Below, piece by piece: positions 18,364-26,308 of a stretch of DNA of 64,000 bases. The stretch is from an uncultured Pirellulaceae bacterium (GTDB lineage: Bacteria > Planctomycetota > Planctomycetia > Pirellulales > Pirellulaceae), in assembly GCA_937928555.1 (NCBI GenBank), contig CALFWR010000060.1:19622-83621 (forward strand), read 5' to 3'. The stretch's first letter is position 1; each line of letters starts with the position of its first letter. The notes beneath the pieces were generated by a model. The model searched no databases. It was not told where the DNA came from and was given only the letters and a program-made list of their open reading frames with translations. Both the position numbers and the translations under genes were made by a program.

Positions 18364-19227
18364 ATGGCGACTAACAAAAGACCAGGCACCAACGCGTCTC
18401 CTGCGGCTCCGACTAGGGGTCGCCGGCTATCGCAGCGGGCAGTCTCTCCGCGCGGTACTTCGGCTGCAGCGACGGCCGAACGCAATCGTGGTGCGAATCG
18501 CTTTTCCGCAAGATTCAACGAAATGATCATGATCAATTTCGCGGTCGATTCACGGCTGTTGAAAAAGATCACTCCAGTCGGGCTCCAGCCCGATCCTTAT
18601 CAGGGAAAGTGCCACATCAGCCTTGTTGCCAAAACCGTTCGGCAACTGCGCTGGAAAAAGACCATTCCCCTGCGGGACTTTGGCTCACTCAGCCTGCAAC
18701 TGTACGTCCGGGAAAACACCAATGACGGTCCCAGATTCGGCACCTGGTTTCTCAAGCACTACGCCCGCGGAAAACTACGCCCCTGGCTGATGAGCCGTTT
18801 GACCAACAGCAACGTTGACTCTCTCAAGATTACCCATCCAAAACGGAAAAGAGGCGCCAGTCCCACCACGCCACCAGATCTTCAGTACAGTTGGCCCATT
18901 GGTCAAAAAACCAACCACATCCGAATTCGCGGTCGTAGCCGAATAAAAGAACATTCGCCCGAAAGTAAAATCGGTTACATTCTTCGGCATTCGGACCGAT
19001 ACACCGTCAATAATGGACAGTTGTGGAGGTTCGAGATGACAACACCCCAATGGGACATCTGGGACGTTGCCCAAGCCAAATTCGATTGTGACATTGCAGC
19101 CCTGTTCGGCAAGGACTTTGTCAAGCCCATGTCTGCAGCGCCCGCGTCGGTGTTCCTTTCGAGGGGGAACGTGGTTACCCTTTCAACGCCTATCCCGGTT
19201 GAAACCGTAGCGGCACAGCCGAAGTAG
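18364..19227 (+). CDS. DUF2071/YqjF-like protein
   Basis: 287 aa from ATG 18364. After a low-complexity Ser/Thr/Arg-rich N-terminus (~50 residues), the domain opens with INFAVDSRLLKKITPVGLQP and YQGKCHISLVAKTVRQLRW. SLQLYVRENTNDGPRFGTWF follows, all matching the DUF2071 acetoacetate-decarboxylase-like fold. The function of this family is unknown. A copy of the 187-bp element begins 6 bp after the stop. Confidence 0.8.
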   Translation: MATNKRPGTNASPAAPTRGRRLSQRAVSPRGTSAAATAERNRGANRFSARFNEMIMINFAVDSRLLKKITPVGLQPDPYQGKCHISLVAKTVRQLRWKKTIPLRDFGSLSLQLYVRENTNDGPRFGTWFLKHYARGKLRPWLMSRLTNSNVDSLKITHPKRKRGASPTTPPDLQYSWPIGQKTNHIRIRGRSRIKEHSPESKIGYILRHSDRYTVNNGQLWRFEMTTPQWDIWDVAQAKFDCDIAALFGKDFVKPMSAAPASVFLSRGNVVTLSTPIPVETVAAQPK

Positions 19228-19232
19228 CCGAT

Positions 19233-19419
19233 CCCGGATTATTCACGAGGCGTGGGCGTCAAAAACAGTTCCGGCAGTGATCCGCGACTCTGATGCGATC
19301 AAATGATCGCTGTGGTTTTCATCTACCGGATGACTCAATTTTCTTGTTAAAGTTCAGCTTTTCCCTTGCTCCTGTTGGCCAGACGTAGAATTAACGCCCG
19401 TCGTCGTGAATAATCCGGG
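19233..19419 (-). repeat. 187-bp inverted-repeat element, copy B
   Basis: Full-length copy in reverse orientation (starts CCCGGATTATTCACGA, ends TCGTGAATAATCCGGG). It fills most of the 232-bp gap between the DUF2071-like gene and the TraB-like gene, so here it lies between two co-directional genes, and its downstream end is about 40 bp before the next start codon. Confidence 0.9.
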
Positions 19420-19459
19420 CTGATATCAGACATTTTCCATCCGTGAACCGAGGTCAATT

Positions 19460-20416
19460 GTGAAATCCTTTTCTCCCAAACTTTTCTTTGCGGCCACACT
19501 GCTGGCGAGCTTCTTCGTTTCAGGACTGGTGGCTCAAGCTCAAAGCAAAGCCGACAAATCGGAAAAGACAAAAACTGAAAAGAAACAGGCCAATAAGGAA
19601 TCCGCACACCAAAGGTTCCTCCGCGTTCGCGTGGACCGCAAGGGCCGCCCGGTTGCGATGGAAACAAGCATCGTTCGCTACCAGATGAAAAATGATCAGG
19701 GTAAGACCGTCACTGTCGATCTGATCGGTGCCGTGCACGTGGGTGAAAAAGACTACTACGACAAACTTAACAAGTCTTTCGAGAACTACGAATCACTTCT
19801 TTACGAATTGGTCGCTCCCGAAGGGACCGTCATCCCCAAGGGCGGCCGCGACAAAGGCGAATCAATTTCCAATCCCATTGCCGCGATGCAAGTCGGCATG
19901 CAGAGCGTCCTTGGCCTTGAGTTTCAATTGGACCACATCGACTACACCAAAAAGAATTTCGTCCACGCGGACATGACTCCCGAAGAGTTTGGCGAAAGCA
20001 TGAAAAAGAACGAAGAGAGCGTCAGCGGCTACGCCCTCAAAGCAATCGGAGCCAGTATGGCGATGCAGCAGACTGGCCGCGATGGCGGATCTGCCGGCAT
20101 GCTGATGGCTCTGTTTTCAAAAAACAAATCTCTGCGATTGCGACGTGTCATGGCTCAACAGATGATCGACATGGACGCAGGACTGGCAATGTTCGAAGGC
20201 AAAGAAGGGTCGACGATCATCAACCATCGCAACGACAAATGCTTGAAAGTCCTTCGCGAGCAAATCGAAGCCGGCAACACAAGCATCGGCATCTTTTACG
20301 GTGCAGGGCACCTGGCCGACATGGAACAGAAGCTCATCAGCGATTTCCAGATGCAACCCGGCGGCCAAAAATGGCTGCCCGCTTGGAAGCTGACCAAACG
20401 CGAATTCAAACGCTAA
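19460..20416 (+). CDS. Secreted TraB/GumN-like protein
   Basis: 318 aa. It starts with GTG at 19460 and has a signal peptide (LFFAATLLASFFVSGLVAQA). The conserved core reads VDLIGAVHVGEKDYYDKLN followed by YESLLYELVAPEGT, and near the C-terminus SIGIFYGAGHLADMEQKL, typical of the TraB/GumN metalloprotease-like (Tiki-related) fold with its GxxH and Glu motifs. It may be an exported hydrolase; activity is unproven. A Lys-rich linker follows the signal peptide. Confidence 0.82.
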   Translation: MKSFSPKLFFAATLLASFFVSGLVAQAQSKADKSEKTKTEKKQANKESAHQRFLRVRVDRKGRPVAMETSIVRYQMKNDQGKTVTVDLIGAVHVGEKDYYDKLNKSFENYESLLYELVAPEGTVIPKGGRDKGESISNPIAAMQVGMQSVLGLEFQLDHIDYTKKNFVHADMTPEEFGESMKKNEESVSGYALKAIGASMAMQQTGRDGGSAGMLMALFSKNKSLRLRRVMAQQMIDMDAGLAMFEGKEGSTIINHRNDKCLKVLREQIEAGNTSIGIFYGAGHLADMEQKLISDFQMQPGGQKWLPAWKLTKREFKR

Positions 20417-20475
20417 ACCACCCTCCAACAAACAGGGCTGCAAACGGTGGGGATGAAAATCGTCCTCATCTTTTA

Positions 20476-20561
20476 TTCCGGATTATTTACCACGACGGGC
20501 GTTGATTCTACGTTTGGCCAACAGGAGCAAGGGAAAAGCTGAAATTCAACAAGAAATGTAA
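20476..20561 (+). repeat. 187-bp element, left half only (copy C)
   Basis: It starts TTCCGGATTATTTACCAC and follows the left half of the family through AAGCTGAAATTCAACAAGAA. It then stops at the element's centre, where full copy D begins at once. No matching right half follows D. Confidence 0.85.
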
Positions 20562-20748
20562 ACCGGAGTTATTCACGACGACGGGCGTTGATTTTACATC
20601 TGGCAACGGGAGTAACTGAAAAGCTGAATTTCAACAAGAATTGCGAATCATCCGGTCGATGAAAACCAACGTGATCGTTTAATCGCATCAGAGACGCGGA
20701 TCACTGTCTCAACAGATTCTGACGCCCACGCCTCGTGAATAACCTGGG
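20562..20748 (+). repeat. 187-bp inverted-repeat element, copy D
   Basis: Full-length forward copy with ACCGGAGTTATTCACGA at the left and TCGTGAATAACCTGGG at the right, joined head-to-centre to half copy C. It lies in the gap between the TraB-like gene and the small minus-strand ORF at 20839. The remaining bases of this 422-bp gap hold nothing I recognise. Confidence 0.9.
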
Positions 20749-20838
20749 TTTATCATTGATGGCCCGCTGTCGATGCAGTCTCCGCTACACGAACAGGCGT
20801 TCATCAAATGCCAGATCAAAAGTGATCGTGCCCGGGAG

Positions 20839-21018
20839 CTACGTAAGCAAACCGTTCGTCACCGCAAACGCGGTGATGAATGCGACCGCGCCAAGTCCAA
20901 GGAGGACTTTTTGCTTTCGCAGTTTTCTGGTTTCTTCTGCGTATCTCTGCTTAAGCTCTTCAAACTGTTGCTTTTGAAAGAGCTCAAGGGTGCTTAGTTC
21001 TACAGTTGGATGTGACAT
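20839..21018 (-). CDS. Small protein with C-terminal membrane segment
   Basis: 59 aa from ATG 21018 (MSHPTVELSTLELFQKQQFE) to TAG at 20839-20841. Residues ~12-38 are a charged helix (QQFEELKQRYAEETRKLRKQ) and residues ~38-58 are a hydrophobic helix (LLGLGAVAFITAFAVTNGLL) ending at the C-terminus, like a tail-anchored protein. A purine-rich stretch (GAGAGAGAA) precedes the start. It lies downstream of the adaptor gene on the same strand with a 295-bp gap that holds no recognisable gene. Function unknown. Confidence 0.55.
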   Translation of the reverse strand: MSHPTVELSTLELFQKQQFEELKQRYAEETRKLRKQKVLLGLGAVAFITAFAVTNGLLT

Positions 21019-21313
21019 TATTTCTCTCTCAAAAAAAATCGCCGTTAGCTGTCAGCCGAAAAGGTAGGTCATCGAACCTGCCTGCACTGGCACGCCAGAA
21101 ACGTCGGAGAAAGTTCTTCCACATTATCCAACAGCCGACCGGCAGATTCCGAATCGCCCGAATAACTCGAACGCCTCATCGTGGGGATGGATGGCTTCCA
21201 GCGGTCTCCATGGCGCGCCTCGTGGGATGGCTCAGCGTTGGATCCACAACGCTTTGGAATCGCAGGCCTTTTGGGAGAGAAACGATTGCAGTTGGAGGCC
21301 ACAACCACGGGCG

Positions 21314-22606
21314 TTACTGGTCGATTTTGACCGCTGAGCCATCGCGGAGGGCTTCCGGTGGACGGACGATGATGCGTTCGCTGCCAGTGAGGCCGTCGGT
21401 GACTTCGGTTTCGCCGTCTTTTTCTTCGCCGAGTTGAACGACGATACTTTGGGCGCGACTGTCTTTGTCGACAACCCACACCACCGAGTCGTTGGAATCG
21501 TTGGTGTCGATGGAAGAAGTCGGGCAGAAGATTCGTTCTTTGTCTGATTCGACGTTGTTGTCGGAGTCGGAAGGCAAAAAGAACACCGTGCCGCTCATTT
21601 CAGGAAACAGCAAGCTGTCAGCGTCCCTGATCGAGACTTTGACTTTAATCGTTGCCCGTGCCCGGTCGCCCATCGGAATGATCATGCGGACCTTGCCGTG
21701 GTACTTTTTGTCGGGAACCGCGTCGACGGAGATTTCGGTTTCCTGGCCGTTGCTGATTCGATAGATAAAATCTTCCTGCACATCGCATTCGATTTCGAGA
21801 TCGTCCAGGTCGGCGATGGTTGCGACGCTGCCGCGGCCGGAGTTGCCGCCAAGTCCGCCGGGCATGATTGATTCACCGACTTCGGCGTCTTTGGAGATGA
21901 TGGTGCCATTGAAGGGCGCGCGGATGAACATGTTTTCGCGGATTTGCTGGGCCTGTTGCAGTTGAGCCTGGGCCAATTCCATTTCGGCGGTCATCGAATT
22001 CAGTCGGGCCAGGGCGGTTTTGTAGGCGAACCGCGACTGGTCGTATTCCGCCTGGGAGATGCTGCGAGACTTGCGCAGTTTTTGATTGCGAAGCAAATCG
22101 CCTTTGGTCTGTTCGATGGTAATTTCCTGTTCGGCCATGGCGGCTTTGGAGCGAGCCAGAGAAGCACGCGATGCCGAAAGTGATGCGTCGAGGTCTTTGT
22201 GGTCAAGTTCAGCAAGGAGCTGGCCTTTTGTGACTTTGACGCCTTCTTCGAAAAGGACTTTGTCGATCAACCCGGCCGCACGAGCCCCGATGCCGGCCTG
22301 GCGATGAGAGCCTAGGTACCCGGTAGCAACGACGACTGCATCGCCGGAGCGGCCTTTTTTGATTTTGACTTTCTGCAGACGGACTTCTTCCCGGTTCTGC
22401 ATGATCTCGGGAACCCACTTGGCGTTGTCACCAAGGACGCCGGAGTCTGCAACATATCTGTCACAGAGGAAGTACCCCGCAGCGCCGACTACCGCAAGAC
22501 AGAGGATGGCTTTCCACCAGCGTCCCGATTTGGCGGAAGCTGGCTGGCGGTTGATCTGCAGCGAGGCCAGGGCGTCGCGTTTGTTTCCTGTGGAGCTTTC
22601 GGACAT
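21314..22606 (-). CDS. HlyD/RND-type periplasmic adaptor (membrane fusion protein)
   Basis: 430 aa from ATG 22606; the frame extends upstream but lacks coding character. One membrane anchor (ILCLAVVGAAGYFLCDRY) is followed by a lipoyl half (VVVATGYLGSHRQAGIGARA), a coiled-coil hairpin (residues ~130-220, ALARLNSMTAEMELAQAQLQ), the second lipoyl half (FIRAPFNGTIISKDAEVGE) and a beta-barrel domain. It would bridge an inner-membrane pump and an outer-membrane channel. No pump (RND, MacB) or TolC-type gene is adjacent, so the partner is unknown. Confidence 0.87.
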   Translation of the reverse strand: MSESSTGNKRDALASLQINRQPASAKSGRWWKAILCLAVVGAAGYFLCDRYVADSGVLGDNAKWVPEIMQNREEVRLQKVKIKKGRSGDAVVVATGYLGSHRQAGIGARAAGLIDKVLFEEGVKVTKGQLLAELDHKDLDASLSASRASLARSKAAMAEQEITIEQTKGDLLRNQKLRKSRSISQAEYDQSRFAYKTALARLNSMTAEMELAQAQLQQAQQIRENMFIRAPFNGTIISKDAEVGESIMPGGLGGNSGRGSVATIADLDDLEIECDVQEDFIYRISNGQETEISVDAVPDKKYHGKVRMIIPMGDRARATIKVKVSIRDADSLLFPEMSGTVFFLPSDSDNNVESDKERIFCPTSSIDTNDSNDSVVWVVDKDSRAQSIVVQLGEEKDGETEVTDGLTGSERIIVRPPEALRDGSAVKIDQ

Positions 22607-23018
22607 AGGGTATCCGTGACAAAAGGCATTCCCGTTACCAAACACAAGGCAAAATCGGGCGACAACCGAATCGTCTGCCGGGCGATTGAATCTTTCGGCA
22701 AAAGACAACACGACTCGGCTTCGATTCGGGAATAATCGTTAAATCAGGAACTCGTCTTCAACAGGATGGGTGAGTTTTGGTTTAACTAACGTTGGTCAGG
22801 ATCATCTTTTTTCTGGATTGAATCCAAGGTTTGTGTCGGGCTGACGAATGAGTGGGTGAAATGAAAGTTGATTTCATCTTATCTGGGCTCAAATCTTTCT
22901 TCGGCAGTGCCCGCGGAGTGATTATTCTGCCAACAGTCGTGAGTGAAACTCACGAAACGGTTCCTGGCGTGGCCAGGGGACGGCTCTCATCGAAACGTCG
23001 ATTTCTGGAGGACTGCTG
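22607..23018 (+). promoter_or_regulatory. Divergent intergenic region with adjacent palindromes
   Basis: 412 bp between the adaptor (minus) and the SPFH operon (plus), without a gene. TCGTGAGT (22937-22944) and ACTCACGA (22948-22955) form an 8-bp inverted repeat with a 3-nt spacer. CCTGGC (22963-22968) and GCCAGG (22972-22977) form a second one. Both lie 40-80 bp before the SPFH start codon, a usual operator or 5'-leader position. The rest is AT-rich with no feature I can name. Confidence 0.4.
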
Positions 23019-24047
23019 ATGTACTTTGTGTTTGGACTTTTCGCAGGCATGGTGCTGTTCGGTATTCTCCGAATTGCGTTTGGGTGTCTGTACACTGTTC
23101 GCCCGGACCAGCGCGCGGTGGTGACCAGCTTTGGCGCCGCCCAAAGGCTCGAAGGCGACGGCAAGGGGCCGGCGCTGGCGTTGAGCGAAGACGAAATGGA
23201 GCGGTACGACTATCCGCAGGTTCGCGTGGTTGGCCCGGGCGGTCCGTATTTCAAATTTCCTTGGCAGCGTGTTCACAAAGTCAGCGTGGCGACGCAGACG
23301 GTGGATATCTCTTGGGATCCGACGAAGGTCCAGCACACGATCGAAGCGGTGACCAAGGACAACTTGACGACGGGCGTCAACGGGCAGCTTCGGTATCGCA
23401 TCAGCGAAAATAATCTTTACCCGTACCTGTTTGGTGTCAGCAGTCCGCTGGAGCACGTGATGGGGTATTTCGTTTCAGTGCTGCGTGAACGGATCGCGAA
23501 TTTTGTCGACCCGCGTGGTGAAACGCTCGCCGCCGAACAGCAAAGCGATGATGGCGGTGAAGTTGAGATTCCACAAAGTGCCACTGCGGAACTTTCTGAA
23601 GGTGTGTCGATCAATGATCTTCGCAAGAACCTTCCGCTGATCAATCAGTACATGGAAGAGCAGTGTCGATCCACCACAGGTCGTTACGGGATCGAGCTTG
23701 ATGCGGCGTTGATCACCGAGATCGATCCGCCGAAGGAAGTCGATCGGGCGCTGTCGGCGATCAACAGTACGCGGAACCAGGTGGCGGCGGACATCAGTAC
23801 CGCTCGGGCTGATGCCGAACAGCAGATCACGATGAGTGCCAGGGCGGTGGAGATCGCCACCAATAACGCGCAGGCGGAAGTCGCGCCGTTGAAGGAGTTG
23901 GCGGCAACGCTGGCGACGATCAAGGAAGAAGGCGGTTCGAAGTGCCTTCGCTCGTACTTGCGCAACCTGAGGATCCCGTTGTTCGCTCGGGCCGGCAGGA
24001 TTGTGCAAACTTCTGATTCAAACAACCGTAACGGAGCAAGCTCATGA
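23019..24047 (+). CDS. SPFH/band-7 membrane protein (HflK-like), first of a pair
   Basis: 342 aa, good ribosome binding site (GGAGGA) before ATG 23019. An N-terminal membrane helix (YFVFGLFAGMVLFGILRIAF) precedes an SPFH domain: VRPDQRAVVTSFGAAQR, GGPYFKFPWQRVHKVSV, then TKDNLTTGVNGQLRYRI. A heptad-rich helix follows (STARADAEQQITMSARAVEI). Such proteins oligomerise into cage-like membrane scaffolds, often regulating FtsH-type proteolysis; no ftsH is nearby. The stop overlaps the next start by 4 bp, so the two products probably form a hetero-oligomer like HflK/HflC. Confidence 0.85.
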   Translation: MYFVFGLFAGMVLFGILRIAFGCLYTVRPDQRAVVTSFGAAQRLEGDGKGPALALSEDEMERYDYPQVRVVGPGGPYFKFPWQRVHKVSVATQTVDISWDPTKVQHTIEAVTKDNLTTGVNGQLRYRISENNLYPYLFGVSSPLEHVMGYFVSVLRERIANFVDPRGETLAAEQQSDDGGEVEIPQSATAELSEGVSINDLRKNLPLINQYMEEQCRSTTGRYGIELDAALITEIDPPKEVDRALSAINSTRNQVAADISTARADAEQQITMSARAVEIATNNAQAEVAPLKELAATLATIKEEGGSKCLRSYLRNLRIPLFARAGRIVQTSDSNNRNGASS

Positions 24048-24973
24048 TTTGGTTAGGCGCGGGATTCATCGTGGGGCTGTTGATCATTCCCCTTGGGCTT
24101 GGTTTGGCAAGAGTGTTTGGGCTCTACTCCTGTGTCAAAGAGTGTGAAACCCATGTGTTTACGCTGTTTGGTAAAGTCGTCGGCACGATCGACAAACCGG
24201 GATTGCAGTTTCCAATTCGGTACTTTGGCCCACGGGCATTGCTGATACCGTTTTTCGGAAAGAAGTACGTTGTCAGCACCGCGCTGCGGCAACACTACCT
24301 TCGTTCTCAAATGGTGAACTCGGAAGAAGGCACGCCGATGGGCGTCGGGATCTGGTACGAGATGCAGGTCAAGGATCCGGTGTCGTACCTGTTCATTAAC
24401 GCCAACCCGGATGGGTCTTTGCAGGCCAACGTCACCAGTTCCACAATTTCGACGCTGAGTAACCTTGAGATGGAAACGATGCTGGAAGACCGTCACAGCT
24501 TGAGTCGTACGGTTCGCCAGGCGGTTTCGCCGCTGTCGGAGAAGTGGGGTTATCAGTTGGGGAGTGTTTACATTCGCAAAGTCGCATTCACCGATGTGCT
24601 GATGGTTCAGAACATTACCGAGAAAGTTGTCAAACGACTGGTGCAGGTGACAAGTGCGATGAAGCAGGACGGGGAGAACCGCGTTGGGCTGATCAAGAGC
24701 GAAACGGCGTTCAAGGTTTCGCAAAAGATGGCGGAGGCTTCGGCGTCACGGCCGAGCATCGTCGGCAAGGCGCTCAATGAGATCGCGAAAGATGATCCGG
24801 AGATTTTGGAAACGGTGTTGGAGGTGATGGAGATCGAAGGGTTGGTTCAGTCGGATGCTTCGGTGGACTTGTTGCCTGCTGCTGCGAATTTATTGGTACA
24901 GTTGGGCGATGGGGGGCGGAATGAGAGCGCAAGGGAGCATGTTGTGGAAGCGGTGAGGTTTACGCAGAAGTAG
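24044..24973 (+). CDS. SPFH/band-7 membrane protein, second of a pair
   Basis: 309 aa, co-translated with the preceding SPFH gene. An N-terminal helix (MIWLGAGFIVGLLIIPLGLG) is followed by CVKECETHVFTLFGKVVGTI and LQFPIRYFGPRALLIPFFGK, then GVGIWYEMQVKDPVSYLF, which is the SPFH pattern. The C-terminal helical part differs from its partner. Its stop (TAG 24971-24973) is followed six bases later by the second heptamer array, which separates it from the convergent rnpB gene. Confidence 0.83.
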   Translation: MIWLGAGFIVGLLIIPLGLGLARVFGLYSCVKECETHVFTLFGKVVGTIDKPGLQFPIRYFGPRALLIPFFGKKYVVSTALRQHYLRSQMVNSEEGTPMGVGIWYEMQVKDPVSYLFINANPDGSLQANVTSSTISTLSNLEMETMLEDRHSLSRTVRQAVSPLSEKWGYQLGSVYIRKVAFTDVLMVQNITEKVVKRLVQVTSAMKQDGENRVGLIKSETAFKVSQKMAEASASRPSIVGKALNEIAKDDPEILETVLEVMEIEGLVQSDASVDLLPAAANLLVQLGDGGRNESAREHVVEAVRFTQK

Positions 24974-24979
24974 TACGGC

Positions 24980-25091
24980 GAGTACTGAGTACCGAGTACC
25001 GAGTACCGAGTACCGAGTACCGAGTACCGAGTACCGAGTACCGAGTACCGAGTACCGAGTACCGAGTACCGAGTACCGAGTACTGAGTACT
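24980..25091 (+). repeat. Heptamer tandem array, GAGTACT(1)-GAGTACC(13)-GAGTACT(2)
   Basis: Sixteen uninterrupted 7-bp units start six bases after the TAG of the SPFH gene and end in GAGTATGAATGCGGTGCGG. They lie between the convergent ends of that gene and rnpB. The array at 3433-3537 has the same gene-relative orientation, the same GAGTACT edges and a similar G/T-rich tail. No spacer or CRISPR character. Confidence 0.95.
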
Positions 25092-25127
25092 GAGTATGAA
25101 TGCGGTGCGGTGTTGGAAAATGAAAAA

Positions 25128-25489
25128 AAGCTGGTCGATAAGCCGGGTTCTGTCGTGGATGATCATTTATCTGGGCGCAACATTGCTGATGCACTCGAGC
25201 AGCCTACCCGAAAGTCATAACGCGGCGGGCCGCCACTGCTTTCTGTTTGGCCTTGCTTCGGGTGGGGTTTACCTGGCCGCGGTGGTCACCCACACACGCC
25301 GGTGAGCTCTTACCTCACCCTTTCACCCTTACCACGCAAGCGACCCTGCGATCGCTCCGTTCGGCGGTTTACTCTCTGCTGCACTTTCCCTGATCTTTCG
25401 ACCGGTCGGCGTTACCGACCACCCTGCCCTGCGAAGCCCGGACTTTCCTCCCGCGAATAAACGCAGGCGATCACCTGACCAGCTGACTG
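25128..25489 (-). ncRNA. rnpB: RNase P RNA
   Basis: Catalytic RNA of tRNA 5'-end maturation. On the minus strand the 5' part has the conserved GAGGAAAGTCCGGGCTTCG and the 3' end has ACAGAACCCGGCTTATCGAC, both hallmarks of bacterial RNase P RNA. GCTGGTC near 25478-25484 pairs with GACCAGC at 25130-25136 to close helix P1. The 3' end runs into a T tract that could act as terminator. End points are estimated from P1, so they may be off by several bases. Confidence 0.93.
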
Positions 25490-25649
25490 CTATTGTAGTT
25501 GGAGAAGCCCGTCGGCAGAAGGTTCCTGAAAAACGGCAACAAGCCAAAAGCTCTGCGGCCTCATAAACGAGCCAGCACCAAGCACCAAAAAGGAAAGCGA
25601 TTGCTTCTGCACACTCAGGGAGACTTTGGCAGTTGGCTGCAACGTCGCA

Positions 25650-26117
25650 CTACCCGCCGCTAAGCGAAGACAGGACTTTCAGGACCGAAGATCCAGAGGC
25701 GGGCTTGACCACGACGCGGTCGCCATTTTTCAAAGCGTAATCCTGCTCCGGTGGAATGTTTCGTGTTTTCGGCTCGTAGCGAACGGGCATCACCAACCCG
25801 CGGCTGGCTCCGTTTTTCTTGACCACCCGGCGAACTTCCACTTCCATGGAACGGTACTTCTTGGTCGCACCACTGGCCATGAGGGCGTCGCTCACCGTCG
25901 TGTTTCCGTCAAGCGAGCCTTTGTAGCCCTTAATCCCGGAAAAGGAACTGTGCATCTCGACCGTGTAGCCACCAGTCGCATCGCCGGGAGCAATCGGTTT
26001 GCCCGGAGAGCCAAGCGACAGCGTCGAGCAGCCTGAGAGGCTTATGAAAACGCCAGCCAACAGGCACAGCAGTGCGTGGCAGGAGAGAGTAGCAGAAGGA
26101 ATTTGTTGGCGGTTCAT
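25650..26117 (-). CDS. Lipoprotein with SLBB-like domain
   Basis: 155 aa from ATG 26117 (MNRQQIPSATLSCHALLCLL); signal peptide with lipobox LSGC at about residue 29. After it, SLDGNTTVSDALMASGATKK and DYALKNGDRVVVKP resemble the SLBB (soluble ligand-binding beta-grasp) repeat found in polysaccharide export proteins such as Wza. It has only one such domain and no PES domain, so it may be a small envelope partner rather than a channel. Open frame upstream of 26117 is not coding-like. Confidence 0.72.
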   Translation of the reverse strand: MNRQQIPSATLSCHALLCLLAGVFISLSGCSTLSLGSPGKPIAPGDATGGYTVEMHSSFSGIKGYKGSLDGNTTVSDALMASGATKKYRSMEVEVRRVVKKNGASRGLVMPVRYEPKTRNIPPEQDYALKNGDRVVVKPASGSSVLKVLSSLSGG

Positions 26118-26308
26118 GAGAAAACCTGTTGATTGCGCGTTGCGATTCGGCAGCCCCCCCGCCTGTACAATCGCTATCGACCGCGTCACCGGCAAGGTTT
26201 AACAAAAATGGGCTCAAGTCGGGAATCTCGGAGAATTTCAATGAAAAATCTCACCGGATGCTATGCTGGTCGCAGCTTGCAGCCGATGCGGTGGAAGTTT
26301 AGGAAGAA

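Noticed and set aside
24980..25091. CRISPR array
   Set aside because: Units are 7 bp with no spacers, and no cas gene is present.
24847..25194. ORF giving repeated YSVLGTR heptapeptides on the minus strand
   Set aside because: It is translation of the heptamer array and overlaps the SPFH gene and rnpB. A 7-bp period gives such peptides in every frame.
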